64,000 nt of DNA from Paenibacillus borealis (GTDB lineage Bacteria; Bacillota; Bacilli; Paenibacillales; Paenibacillaceae): the NCBI RefSeq assembly GCF_000758665.1, contig NZ_CP009285.1, positions 2,728,001 to 2,792,000 of the forward strand, in the 5' to 3' direction. Below the pieces are notes generated by a model. That model saw only the letters and a list, made by a program, of their open reading frames with translations, was not told where the DNA came from and made no database searches. Position 1 is the first letter of the stretch. Each line of letters opens with the position of its first letter. Of the stretch, positions 36,220 to 45,335 are shown in pieces. A program made the translations under genes and the position numbers.

Positions 36220-38114
36220 GGATGGAGGCGCTGCGGATCGGCGAGCCGCTGAACGGTCTTGCGGTATGGGCGTCGGCCTATGGCAAGCGGCTGGGGCAGG
36301 ACCGGATCTATGCCGTATCCTCCGGCAGTCCCTGCATGCTGTTCGTTCTCGATCCTGCAGGCACCCGGCCGGTACAGCAATTCGCGCTGGAAGGCTCGGA
36401 TCATTGCTGGGGAGTGGTTGCGGCGGCCAGCGGAGTCTATATCGGCGGCAGCGGAATTCTCTACAGGTTTACGCATGAACAGGGCATCGAGAACCTGGGG
36501 GAGATGATTCCGGGCGAGTTCTACACCTGGCGGCTTGCCGCTGACAACGAAGGCAACATCTATGGAGGCTGCTATCCGGGCGGCAAAGTCTTTCAATATA
36601 ACCCGTCCACGGGACAGTTCAGAGATTACGGTGTCATGGTGGACGGGGAGCAATATGCCCGGTGCATGCAAGCCTGGAAGGGTAAGCTGTATGTGGGGGC
36701 AGGTACCCGGTGTCCGCATATTGTGGAACTGGACACAGAGACAGGTGAACGGAGAGAAATCAGCCTGCCGGAAGAGAGCCGCACAGAGCAGCTGGTGTAT
36801 GATCTGAATATTGTCCACGGGAAGCTGATAATTCGGATAACACCGAGTTCGAGATTGTATATCTATGATCTGAAGCTGCGGCGGTGGGAGAATTCCATAG
36901 ATCATGTAAGTGGACTCAGCATGTCTCCGCCTGACCGTCACGGGAATATCTATTTCATCAAGGATGATGTTCTGCAGCGTTATGCATTGGCAACGGGCAT
37001 GCTTACACCTACTTCACTTGCCATGCCGGAACCCGCAGGAGATTACGGCTGGCTGGAGGGCCATCCGCTGAATCCGCGGGGCAGCTGTCTGGCAGGTGTG
37101 CACAGGGACGGGACCTGCTGGATCTATGATCCGGAGAATGACCGGCACACGGTCATCGATTTCATGCTGCAGGGGCAGCCGGTTCATCTGCAGTCCCTGG
37201 CCTGGGGTCCGGAAGGGAAGCTGTACATCGGAGGTTATTTCGCCGGCGGACTGGCCAGTTTCGATCCGGCGACCTCGGAAATTGTTTCCCGCCGGGGGAT
37301 CGGGCAGATTGAGGGCATGATGGAAGCCGGCGGCATTATGTATCTGGGCGTCTATCCCAAGGCGAATATCTTCGCCTATGATCCGTCACGGGAATGGAAT
37401 CCCGGCCTTAACCCCCGGCTGGCTTTCTCCCTGCAAGGCGAAGAACAGGACCGTGCTTTTGCCTGGACCCGGGCGGGAGAAGAGCTGGCTATCGGAACCG
37501 TACCATCCTACGGCCGGCATGGAGGTGCACTTACCCTGTTGCATCCCGGAACCGGGGTGCGTGGGGTGTTCAGGGGGCTGCTGCCGCAGCAGAGCATCGT
37601 GTCGCTGGCTGCAGGCCAAGAGCTGTTGTTCGCCGGAGGCTCCGTCTGGGGAGGGCTCGGCATAGCGCCGGAGCGGAAGGAGGCGTCATTGATGATCTGG
37701 GATGTGAACAGCCGCCGCAAGGTGTGGGAGGGTGTTCCGGTACCGGGCGAAAAAGCCATCCCGGCACTTGCACTGGATGATGAGGGCAAGGTATGGGGAC
37801 TCACCGCAGGGCTGCTCTTTCTGTTTGATCCGTTCACGCTGAAGACGGAACGGACGGTTCAGGTGAGCCCGGCGGATTGGGAAGGAATGACCCACTTCTG
37901 GCGGGGAGGCAACGAGCTGCTGTACAGGGAAGGCATATTGTACGGGGTGGCCATGAACACACTGTTCCAATACGATGTGCGCCAGGGCAGGCTTGAGGTG
38001 CTGGACGAGGATGCCCGGCTGCTCGCGGCGGACGGCGAAGGAGGGCTGTTTTTTGCCAGATCAACAGCACTGTACCGGATGCAGGCCTTGGCGGCAAGAC
38101 AGGAGGAACTATGA
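36216..38114 (+). CDS. Cytosolic beta-propeller protein of unknown function
   Basis: A 632-residue protein without signal peptide. About twelve blade-like repeats of the form GxLYIGGYFxGGLxxFDPxT (GKVFQYNPSTGQFRDYG; GKLYIGGYFAGGLASFDPAT; ANIFAYDPSREWNPG) suggest two propellers or one large one. Such folds occur in lyases, hydrolases and binding proteins; no catalytic residues can be named. It overlaps both neighbours by four bases (ATGA at 36216 and again at 38111), so its amount is tied to the dehydrogenase and the glycosyltransferase. The start could also be the ATG at 36222. Confidence 0.8.
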   Translation: MRMEALRIGEPLNGLAVWASAYGKRLGQDRIYAVSSGSPCMLFVLDPAGTRPVQQFALEGSDHCWGVVAAASGVYIGGSGILYRFTHEQGIENLGEMIPGEFYTWRLAADNEGNIYGGCYPGGKVFQYNPSTGQFRDYGVMVDGEQYARCMQAWKGKLYVGAGTRCPHIVELDTETGERREISLPEESRTEQLVYDLNIVHGKLIIRITPSSRLYIYDLKLRRWENSIDHVSGLSMSPPDRHGNIYFIKDDVLQRYALATGMLTPTSLAMPEPAGDYGWLEGHPLNPRGSCLAGVHRDGTCWIYDPENDRHTVIDFMLQGQPVHLQSLAWGPEGKLYIGGYFAGGLASFDPATSEIVSRRGIGQIEGMMEAGGIMYLGVYPKANIFAYDPSREWNPGLNPRLAFSLQGEEQDRAFAWTRAGEELAIGTVPSYGRHGGALTLLHPGTGVRGVFRGLLPQQSIVSLAAGQELLFAGGSVWGGLGIAPERKEASLMIWDVNSRRKVWEGVPVPGEKAIPALALDDEGKVWGLTAGLLFLFDPFTLKTERTVQVSPADWEGMTHFWRGGNELLYREGILYGVAMNTLFQYDVRQGRLEVLDEDARLLAADGEGGLFFARSTALYRMQALAARQEEL

Positions 38115-39175
38115 AGATCCTATACTTCTATAAATTTTGCCTGCTGGGCGGAGTCACCACGCAGCTGGCGAACAGGTTTAAGTTTCTGCGCGGCCGTGCG
38201 GAGGTGCATTTTGCTTTTCTTGAGGATTACGGAGGGGCCGGCGCTTTTGAAGGCTATACGCATGTCCGTATCCTTGGAACACCTGCTGAAATCAGGAGCT
38301 ACATTGACAAGCATGACTTTGATGTAATCATCACCATTGATACCTATGAACTGTATGAAGCGCTTGGACCGGAGGAAAAACGGAGGCTGATCATTCATGA
38401 GGTGCATACCACCTATGAAGAGCCCTTGCGGAAGCTGGCTGAATCCCGGGAAAGTCTGCCCTTTCATTATGTCATCACACCCTCTGTTTATATGAAGGCA
38501 ATGCTGGAGGGAATCGGGATTACGGATGCTTGTCATATCAATAACTGCCTGGACACGGAATTATTCAAATACGAACCCCTCTCCGGCAAGCGGCCGCCTA
38601 CCATTCTGTGGGTTGGCAAGCTGGACCGGCATAAGAACTGGGAGTCCTTCCTGAACATAGCAGGCAGGCTGAATGCGCAATTCCCGGACCTGCAGTTCAT
38701 GCTTGTCGGCGGTTACACCGCTCCCGAAGAAATTACCGGCAAACTCCAGGCGAGAGTGCAGGAGCTGGGACTCCGGCATTTGGAGTGGCTGCCCAAAGTG
38801 GATTATGAAGAGATGCACTATTATTATTCTGCGGTGGCCGGGAGTGGCGGGGTGTATGTCAGTACTACCAGCAATGAGTCTTTCGGGATGACTGTCCTGG
38901 AGGCCATGGCGTGCCGGTGCCCGGTTGTAGTGCCGGAGGTCGGGGCATTGCCCGAGCTGCTGGACGACGAGCTGAGTGTATCGCTCTATGCCCCCGGCAA
39001 TGAGGAGGAATGTGTAGAACGTGTGGCCCGGCTGCTCAGGGAGAACGTCCTGCGGGAACGCCTGATGATCTTGGGCGAGCAGAAGGCGAGAACGGTGTAC
39101 AGCATTGAAGAGGTGGGCAAAGCGTACATGGCATTGCTGGAACGTTTCGTACGGGAACGTGCATACCACAATTAA
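38111..39175 (+). CDS. GT4-family glycosyltransferase
   Basis: A 354-residue GT-B enzyme. The nucleotide-sugar half shows PTILWVGKLDRHKNWESFLN, LVGGYTAPEEITGKL, STTSNESFGMTVLEAMAC and VPEVGALPELL, the Rossmann and EX7E pattern of GT4. The N-terminal half begins MKILYFYKFCLLGGVTTQLA. It is the last gene of a coupled trio (overlap ATGA at 38111). A glycosyltransferase in a sugar-uptake operon is unexpected; it may build a glycoconjugate from the imported sugar, or the trio may form a separate pathway. Confidence 0.9.
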   Translation: MKILYFYKFCLLGGVTTQLANRFKFLRGRAEVHFAFLEDYGGAGAFEGYTHVRILGTPAEIRSYIDKHDFDVIITIDTYELYEALGPEEKRRLIIHEVHTTYEEPLRKLAESRESLPFHYVITPSVYMKAMLEGIGITDACHINNCLDTELFKYEPLSGKRPPTILWVGKLDRHKNWESFLNIAGRLNAQFPDLQFMLVGGYTAPEEITGKLQARVQELGLRHLEWLPKVDYEEMHYYYSAVAGSGGVYVSTTSNESFGMTVLEAMACRCPVVVPEVGALPELLDDELSVSLYAPGNEEECVERVARLLRENVLRERLMILGEQKARTVYSIEEVGKAYMALLERFVRERAYHN

Positions 39176-39216
39176 CCTTATGCTCTCCGCAGGCAGATGG
39201 GGGCGTTCATTAACTG

Positions 39217-39479
39217 CTATATAGATTGAACTTAAAAATATACGGACAGGGAACAGCGGCGGAGGGAAATTTGGAACTGGAGCTGTATGAGGGTAGCATC
39301 TGCCTGAAAGCTATCCATAGGAAAGCCAGCAGCGGAAGCATAAGCTGTCTGCGGATTTCCACCGCGAACAGTGGTACACATTAAGAAATCTGCAGACGGG
39401 CAGCGGCCGAAAGTGCAAATATTCACCGCAGTAATGAACAACATCGCCATTGGAATCATTTCAAGTTCAATCTATATAG
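39217..39479. repeat. 263-base element with perfect 17-base terminal inverted repeats
   Basis: CTATATAGATTGAACTT (39217-39233) and AAGTTCAATCTATATAG (39463-39479) are exact inverted copies; complementarity continues inward less exactly. The interior has no transposase; a 75-codon minus-strand frame in it looks like chance. Size and ends fit a miniature inverted-repeat element or a large structured RNA. No second copy is in the window. Confidence 0.65.
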
Positions 39480-39603
39480 TGTAGCAGCGTCAGATTTAAA
39501 CCCCTGAAAACCACTTTGGGAAATCGCTTGCTGAAGCCTGCGATGACCCGATTACGGTATCTGCCTAGGCCTATGCGGTAAACAGTTTGCGGTATGCCGG
39601 TAT

Positions 39604-39794
39604 GCTTAACTGTACTTTGTACAACTAAATCGTCTGATTTACAACCAATAATCCGTTTAGTTGTATTTCGTACAATTAAACGGCCTCGCTACCTTGGTTC
39701 CCGCTCCTTCGGGCAGATTTAGTTGTACAGACTGCAGTTATAAGGGCCAAGCCACTCTTTTCCCTGTTTTTAATTGTACATTATACAACTATCA
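39604..39794. repeat. Array of four TTGTA/TACAA palindromic units, spacing 51-62-51
   Basis: Units TTGTA-N5-TACAA (with variants CTGTA and TGCAG) are centred at 39617, 39668, 39730 and 39781. The second is strongest: CCGTTTAGTTGTA pairs with TACAATTAAACGG with one mismatch. The reverse complement of unit 3 resembles unit 1, and that of unit 4 resembles unit 2. There is no gene in 39176-39890. Confidence 0.75.
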
Positions 39795-39808
39795 CTGAAT
39801 TTCCACTT

Positions 39809-39838
39809 GGAACGGAATACAGCGGAACGGAATACAGC
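39809..39838. repeat. 15-base perfect tandem duplication
   Basis: GGAACGGAATACAGC occurs twice without gap (39809-39823 and 39824-39838), about 50 bases before the first Gfo/Idh/MocA gene. Confidence 0.85.
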
Positions 39839-39890
39839 AGTTGCTGCAAGTACTTGTTAACCCAAGTCTACGCGGGGCGGAGGTGCAGAA

Positions 39891-40796
39891 TTGAAAGAGC
39901 TGAACATTGGCATGGTGGGCATGGATACCTCACACAGCAGAATCTATGCTTCAATGCTGAACCAGGTGTCCCATCCGCTGCATGTGCCCGGCGGGAGGCT
40001 GATCTGCGGGTATGCCGGAGGCTCGGCGGATTTCCCGTTAAGCGCCTCACGGGTGGAATCGGTCAGCAGGGAGCTACAGGAGCACTACGGTGTCGAGCTG
40101 GTGGCTTCCATTGCGGAAGTGGCCGAGAGAGTGGATGCCGTTCTTCTGACCTCTGCAGACGGAAGAGTACACCGTGAACAGTTCGCGGTTCTGGCACCCT
40201 ACGGCAAGCCGGTGTTCATCGACAAGCCGCTTGCGGTCACCAGCGCGGATGCCCGGGCGATTATGGAGCTTGCAGCAAGCTGCGGGACGCCCGTTTTCTC
40301 CAGCTCGATGGTCCGGTTCGGCGGTCCGCTGAATGCGGCGCTTAAGGATGAGAGTGCAGGCTCCATTGTAGGAGCAGACTGCTGCGGTCCGCTAGAGCTG
40401 CAGCCGACCCAGCCGGGATTATTCTGGTACGGCATTCATACCGCAGAAATGCTATATGCTGCACTTGGCGGAGGTTGCGTTTCAGTGAGGGCCGTGAGCA
40501 ATGATACCCAGGAATGGGCAGCGGGGCAGTGGAGGGACGGACGGATCGGAACCATACGCGGCAACGTGACCGGCGGCTCTGAATTCTATGCGGTGCTGCA
40601 CAGGGAACGGGGCAGCACGGCAGTCCATGCGCTGGGCGGACAATATGAAGCAGGCCATCAGAATCTGCTCAGGCAGTTTCTGTTGATGGCGGGGGGAGCG
40701 CCTCCGCCCGTAAGCCCGGCGGTGACGCTGGAGCTGATCCGCTTTATTGAAGCGGCTAATGAGAGCAGAGTAACGGGGCAGACCGTGCTTCTGTAA
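39891..40796 (+). CDS. Gfo/Idh/MocA-family oxidoreductase (short, divergent)
   Basis: A 301-residue NAD(P)-dependent sugar oxidoreductase and the most divergent of three in a row. The N-terminus is IGMVGMDTSHSRIYASMLNQ, lacking the usual GxGxxG, and the central lysine motif appears as VFIDKPLAVTS. The substrate domain is shorter than usual. It starts with TTG 39891 nine bases after GGAGGTG. It begins the second half of the catabolic block, 79 bases before the next family member. Because the nucleotide loop is changed, it may act as a binding or isomerase-type member rather than a classical dehydrogenase. Confidence 0.8.
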   Translation: MKELNIGMVGMDTSHSRIYASMLNQVSHPLHVPGGRLICGYAGGSADFPLSASRVESVSRELQEHYGVELVASIAEVAERVDAVLLTSADGRVHREQFAVLAPYGKPVFIDKPLAVTSADARAIMELAASCGTPVFSSSMVRFGGPLNAALKDESAGSIVGADCCGPLELQPTQPGLFWYGIHTAEMLYAALGGGCVSVRAVSNDTQEWAAGQWRDGRIGTIRGNVTGGSEFYAVLHRERGSTAVHALGGQYEAGHQNLLRQFLLMAGGAPPPVSPAVTLELIRFIEAANESRVTGQTVLL

Positions 40797-40875
40797 GGAG
40801 CTTAATCGTACCCGATGATACGGACAGGCTGTTCTTTTGTAATAAGGAGTTACATTCGGAAAGGGGAGAACCGGA

Positions 40876-41877
40876 ATGATCAAGACAGCAGTGATCGGCT
40901 GCGGCGGGATGGGGAACATTCATGCGGACAGGTATCTGTCCATGCCTGAGGCTCAGCTCGTCGCGGTATGCGATATCAATGGGGAAGCGGCCGAGAGGCT
41001 TGGAGTGCTGGCAGGTGTGAAGTATTACCTGTCGGCACAGGAGATGCTCGAACAGGAGAAACCGGATCTGGTCAGTATAGCGGTCCCGACCTATCTGCAT
41101 GTGCCGCTGGTACGGCTGGCTGCGGACTATGGTGCGCATGTGATCTGCGAAAAGCCGCTGGCGCTGACTTCCGCAGAAGCCGAAGAGGCGGTCAGATACT
41201 GTAACGGTAAGGGTGTCCGGTTATTTGTCGGACATGTGGTCCGCTTCTTCCCCGCCTACAGCCAGCTTGCGGAAGGGATCAGGCAGCATGGCGGAGGCGG
41301 GGGCGGCATCTATCATGCCAAGAGAGCAGGCTCGCATCCCGGCCAGGTTCAGGAATGGTTCCGCGACCCGGCGCTGAGCGGTGGCGTGATTGTGGACCTG
41401 ATGATTCACGATATCGATTATATCCGCGGGACATTTGGTGAAGCGGAGGAGGTATATGCCTTCGAGCATCGGACGGAGACGATGAACTATGCTTCCGCGA
41501 CCTTTCGCTTCGGGAATGGAACGCTTGCCCAACTGGAGGCTTTCTGGGGGTATCCGGGTCCGTTTCATACAGCTTTTGAATATGCCGGTGCGGAGGTCAT
41601 TATCTCGGGCGGAACACCGGACGGGGAGAGCGTGCATGTCCGGCGGGCAGTTACCTCGGGGTCTGCTCCGGGGTTCGTGGAAACCCCTGCAAGCGTGCTG
41701 CTGAAGGACCCCTATTATGAAGAGCTGGAGCATTTCCTGCGGTGCCTTGTCAGCGGTGCGGAGCCTAAGGTGACGGCAGAGGATGCCGTTCAGGCTGTAC
41801 GCTGGGCGGAAGCTGCCGTGAGATCAGGGGTAACCGGACTTCCCGTTAAGCTTAATGCCAAAGGAGTGATCCAATGA
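40876..41877 (+). CDS. Gfo/Idh/MocA-family oxidoreductase
   Basis: A 333-residue enzyme with a complete pattern: AVIGCGGMGNIHADRYLSMP (nucleotide loop), VAVCDIN (acidic end of strand 2, NAD preference), VICEKPLALTSAEAEEA (catalytic Lys) and GGVIVDLMIHDIDYIRGTFG (catalytic Asp/His). The family oxidises or epimerises sugar and inositol hydroxyls. The stop overlaps the start of the next gene by four bases (ATGA at 41874), so the two are translated together. Confidence 0.92.
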   Translation: MIKTAVIGCGGMGNIHADRYLSMPEAQLVAVCDINGEAAERLGVLAGVKYYLSAQEMLEQEKPDLVSIAVPTYLHVPLVRLAADYGAHVICEKPLALTSAEAEEAVRYCNGKGVRLFVGHVVRFFPAYSQLAEGIRQHGGGGGGIYHAKRAGSHPGQVQEWFRDPALSGGVIVDLMIHDIDYIRGTFGEAEEVYAFEHRTETMNYASATFRFGNGTLAQLEAFWGYPGPFHTAFEYAGAEVIISGGTPDGESVHVRRAVTSGSAPGFVETPASVLLKDPYYEELEHFLRCLVSGAEPKVTAEDAVQAVRWAEAAVRSGVTGLPVKLNAKGVIQ

Positions 41878-42878
41878 GACGTCTAAATGTGGGAATGATC
41901 AGCTTCGCCCATGCCCATGCCTATGATTATCTGGCCAGTCTTCAGCAGATGCCGGAGGTGACTGTGGGCGGAATCGCCGATCCTGTGCCGGAGCGGGCAG
42001 AGGAACTGTCTAAGCGCCATTCCATCCCTTACTACACCGATTACCGTGAACTGCTGGCCGATGCGTCGATAGATGCGGTGATTATATGTTCGGAGAATGT
42101 TCATCATGCGGAGCATACCCTTGCCTCTGCCGAAGCAGGCAAGCATGTTCTCTGCGAGAAGCCGCTGGGCCTCTCTGCCGGGGAAATGGAGCGGATGATT
42201 GCAGCCTGCAAAGCCAAGGGGGTCCAGCTGATGACTGCTTTTCCCTGCCGGTTTCTGACCCCGGTGGTCCGGGCCAAAGAAGCGCTCGATCGGGGGGAGA
42301 TCGGAAAGATTATAGCTTTTAAAGGAACCAACAGAGGTTCGTTTCCGGGTCCGGCGTGGTTCGCCGAGCCTTCGCTTTCGGGCGGTGGCGCTGTGCTGGA
42401 TCATACGGTTCACGTGATGGATCTGATGAACTGGTTCACCGGCTCACCGGTGGAGCAGGTCTATGCCTATGCAGGAACCTTATTCGATCCCGAACACAAG
42501 CGGACGATTGATGATTCCGGCATGGTGCATGTGACCTTTGCGAATGGCGTGTTTGGCGTTCTGGACCCGAGCTGGTCACGGAATCCCGGATTTCCTACCT
42601 GGGGCGATGTGACCCTGCAGATTATCGGGACAGAGGGAGTCATCTCTATCGATGCCTTCAATCAGAAGAACAATGTATACGGCAGAGCATCCGGCAAAGG
42701 CAGCTGGTCCTTCTGGGGAGACGATATGAACGGACTGATGCTGCAGGCCTTTGTGCAGGCGCTGCTGGAGGGCTTACCGGTACCGGTGAGCGGACTGGAC
42801 GGTCTCCGGTCGGCGGAGGTGGCACTGAATGCGTACCGGTCCGTGCAGGCAGGGCAGCCGGTTAAGCTGCACGGTTAA
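41874..42878 (+). CDS. Gfo/Idh/MocA-family oxidoreductase
   Basis: A 334-residue enzyme with VGMISFAHAHAYDYLASLQQ at the nucleotide loop (His-rich instead of GxGxxG), VLCEKPLGLSAGEMERM around the catalytic Lys, and GGGAVLDHTVHVMDLMNWFT with the catalytic Asp/His. The HAHAYDYL form is seen in a subgroup of bacterial sugar oxidoreductases. Coupled to the preceding gene by a four-base overlap. With three paralogous oxidoreductases in tandem, successive oxidation or epimerisation steps on one substrate are likely. Confidence 0.92.
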   Translation: MRRLNVGMISFAHAHAYDYLASLQQMPEVTVGGIADPVPERAEELSKRHSIPYYTDYRELLADASIDAVIICSENVHHAEHTLASAEAGKHVLCEKPLGLSAGEMERMIAACKAKGVQLMTAFPCRFLTPVVRAKEALDRGEIGKIIAFKGTNRGSFPGPAWFAEPSLSGGGAVLDHTVHVMDLMNWFTGSPVEQVYAYAGTLFDPEHKRTIDDSGMVHVTFANGVFGVLDPSWSRNPGFPTWGDVTLQIIGTEGVISIDAFNQKNNVYGRASGKGSWSFWGDDMNGLMLQAFVQALLEGLPVPVSGLDGLRSAEVALNAYRSVQAGQPVKLHG

Positions 42879-42994
42879 CGATAAGGCCACAACGGCGGGA
42901 ATTCCAGGCTGTTCTTCACTTAGACACGTAGACACGGCCAGATCCCGATAGGAGGATCCAAGATTCAACATTAATAGAAGAGGCGGGATGAAAA

Positions 42995-43651
42995 ATGAAT
43001 GACCAGAAGCTGTTCGATACGATGTGTGAGACGCTCTACTCTGCGGTAATCTCCGATACGCTGGATCAGCTCGGCTACCGCAATCAGGTAATGCGGGAGA
43101 ATATCAATCCGGTCGATCCCTCCTGGGTGGTGGCCGGACGTGCCAAAACCGTTCTGTCCGTAGATATCCACCATCTGCCCGAAGATCCTTACACCAAGGA
43201 AATTGAAGCGGTAGACAGCGTCAAGCCGGGAGAGATTGTGATCGGCTGCACGAATGAATCCAGGCAGAATGGCCTCTGGGGGGAGCTGCTGTCAACGGCC
43301 TCCAAGATGCGAGGCGGGCGGGGGGCGATCGTGGATGGCTTAATCCGGGATACGGCCAAAATTCTGGAGCTGGGCTTTCCCGTCTTCGCTACCGGCACCA
43401 AGCCGGTAGATTCGCAGGGGCGCGGAATCGTTATTGAATACGATATTCCGGTGCTGTGCGGAGGTGTGCTGGTGAATCCCGGCGACATTATCTTCGGCGA
43501 CCGTGACGGTGTGGTGGTGATACCGGGCGCGATCATTGATGAAGTATTCGCACTGGCGACGGATAAGGCGACACGCGAGAATCATACACGCGATGAGCTG
43601 CTGGCGGGCTCCACACTGCGGCAGGTCTATGATAAATACGGAGTACTCTAA
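42995..43651 (+). CDS. RraA-like family protein (HMG-aldolase fold)
   Basis: A 218-residue protein of the RraA/HMG aldolase family. The motifs SDTLDQLGYR, GGRGAIVDGLIRDTAKI (Arg and Asp that bind the keto acid and metal) and FGDRDGVVVIPGAI are complete, which supports a metal-dependent class II pyruvate aldolase or a related decarboxylase rather than the RNase E inhibitor, which lacks this context. In this cluster it may cleave a keto-deoxy acid made by the dehydratase, or act on a side product. Confidence 0.88.
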   Translation: MNDQKLFDTMCETLYSAVISDTLDQLGYRNQVMRENINPVDPSWVVAGRAKTVLSVDIHHLPEDPYTKEIEAVDSVKPGEIVIGCTNESRQNGLWGELLSTASKMRGGRGAIVDGLIRDTAKILELGFPVFATGTKPVDSQGRGIVIEYDIPVLCGGVLVNPGDIIFGDRDGVVVIPGAIIDEVFALATDKATRENHTRDELLAGSTLRQVYDKYGVL

Positions 43652-43676
43652 ACCACGAAGGCGGGGTGTCTACATC

Positions 43677-44438
43677 ATGAGGCTGGCTGGAAAAAGAGTG
43701 CTGGTAACCGGTGCCGGGCGGGGCATCGGGCTGGCGATTGCCCGCCGATTCCTGGAGGAGGGGGCCCGCGTGGTCCTGCTGGACCTCAGCGAAACAGAGC
43801 TGCTTACTGCCGCTGATGAACTGGCAGACTACAGCGGAAGCTGGACCACGGAGGTCTGCGATCTGCGCGACCCGGCACAGCTTGAGGCGTCTGCAACCAG
43901 GGCCTTCGCGCACTTTGGCGGGATGGACATCGTGGTGAACAATGCGGGCATTGCCTACAGGGAATCCTTTCTCGATATTTCCTTAGAACACTGGAACGCG
44001 GTCTTCGAGATCAATGTCCGTGCGGTGTACAGGCTTGGCCAGCTGGCCGCCAGGCAGATGATCGGCCAGGGCGGCGGCGGTGCGATTATCAATATGAGCT
44101 CCAAAAACGGGATATCGGCCAGCGCAGAGCTTGCCCATTACAATGCTTCCAAAGCAGCTGTTATCCTGCTGACGGAGTCTATGGCGGTAGAGCTGGCTCC
44201 TTATGGAATCCGGGTCAATGCTGTGGCGCCGGGCTTCGTGGATACCCCGCTGGACCGCAGGCTGCGCGAGGAAAGCGGACTGCCGTCCCATTCGGAGCAT
44301 ACTCCGATGAAACGGGCAGCGGCTCCAGAGGAGGTTGCGAACGTGTTTCTCTTCCTGGCCTCAGACGAAGCGGCGTATGTGACGGGAGAAACGGTACGTG
44401 TAGATGGCGGACATCTGGCTAACGGAAGTGAATTGTAG
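43677..44438 (+). CDS. Short-chain dehydrogenase/reductase
   Basis: A 253-residue classical SDR. It has VTGAGRGIGLAIAR (nucleotide loop), NNAGIAYRE, the catalytic Ser in IINMSSKNGIS, the YNASK active site, and the C-terminal VTGETVRVDGG. The Asp in VVLLDLSE at the end of strand 2 suggests NAD. The frame is open back to 43536, inside the previous gene, but the ATG at 43677 gives the standard N-terminus (MRLAGKRVLVTG). Likely a sugar or keto-deoxy-acid dehydrogenase of the pathway. Confidence 0.93.
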   Translation: MRLAGKRVLVTGAGRGIGLAIARRFLEEGARVVLLDLSETELLTAADELADYSGSWTTEVCDLRDPAQLEASATRAFAHFGGMDIVVNNAGIAYRESFLDISLEHWNAVFEINVRAVYRLGQLAARQMIGQGGGGAIINMSSKNGISASAELAHYNASKAAVILLTESMAVELAPYGIRVNAVAPGFVDTPLDRRLREESGLPSHSEHTPMKRAAAPEEVANVFLFLASDEAAYVTGETVRVDGGHLANGSEL

Positions 44439-44456
44439 ATTGAAGGAGGTACAGAG

Positions 44457-45296
44457 ATGATTTTTGATTCACACACTCATTTGTTTGGACCGGGAATGGT
44501 GGCAGGACCTACGGATGCCGCGATCAAACGCGCCTGGGGCCCGGATATGAATATTGAGGCAACACCGGAGCAGCACCGGGGCAACCTGGAAGGATTCTCG
44601 GGAGCTATTGTGCTGGCGATGGCGGCGTCTGCCACCGGGCTGGTGGTGCCGAATGAATATGTGGCGGAATACTGCCGTACGGACCCGGGAAGGCTGTTTG
44701 GTTTTGCCAGCGTAGATCCGAATGATCTGGACTGTGTAGGCAAGTTTGAAACGGCTGTCCGCGAGCTGGGGCTGAAGGGACTGAAGCTGGCGCCGATCTA
44801 TCAGAACTTCTATCCGGATGATCCGAAACATATGGCCCTCTATGCCAAAGCGGAGCAGCTGGGGGTTCCGATTCTATGGCATCAGGGAACCTCCTTTGTT
44901 CCAGAGGGATATCTCGATGCTTCCCGCCCGGCGATGCTTGACAGAATAGCCAGGTCTTTTCCGAAGCTGAAAATGATCGTAGCCCATATGGGCCATCCCT
45001 GGGTGGATGAATGCATCTCGCTGGTGCGCAAGCATCCTAACCTGTACATGGATGTGTCTGCACTCGGCAGCAGGCCGTGGCAGTTCTATAATGCACTGGT
45101 CTCCGCTGCGGAATACGGGGTGCAGGACAAGCTGCTGTTCGGTTCGGATTATCCGTTCTTCGGTACGCAGCAGATGCTGGATGCCTTGTACCGGATCAAC
45201 GATCTTGCGGAGGGAACAAAGCTGCCGCGTGTAGCGGAGGATTTCATTGAAGCAATTATCCACCGGCCGACACCGGAAATCCTCGGGCTGGTCTGA
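44457..45296 (+). CDS. Amidohydrolase-2 family hydrolase, possible sugar lactonase
   Basis: A 279-residue TIM-barrel metal hydrolase. The metal motif is FDSHTHLFGP; further ligands are seen in WHQGTSF, VAHMGHPWVDE and LFGSDYPFFG. The family includes L-fucono- and L-rhamnono-lactonases, 4-sulfomuconolactonase and decarboxylases. Between sugar dehydrogenases and an acid dehydratase, hydrolysis of an aldonolactone is the best guess. Strong ribosome binding site (GAAGGAGG), 18 bases after the SDR gene. Confidence 0.88.
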   Translation: MIFDSHTHLFGPGMVAGPTDAAIKRAWGPDMNIEATPEQHRGNLEGFSGAIVLAMAASATGLVVPNEYVAEYCRTDPGRLFGFASVDPNDLDCVGKFETAVRELGLKGLKLAPIYQNFYPDDPKHMALYAKAEQLGVPILWHQGTSFVPEGYLDASRPAMLDRIARSFPKLKMIVAHMGHPWVDECISLVRKHPNLYMDVSALGSRPWQFYNALVSAAEYGVQDKLLFGSDYPFFGTQQMLDALYRINDLAEGTKLPRVAEDFIEAIIHRPTPEILGLV

Positions 45297-45335
45297 CGGG
45301 TTCAAAAGGGGCTGGAAGCCAAAGGGAGATGAAGC

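Noticed and set aside
39232..39459. 75-codon minus-strand frame inside the 263-base inverted-repeat element
   Set aside because: Composition is unlike neighbouring proteins and no ribosome binding site or family pattern is seen.
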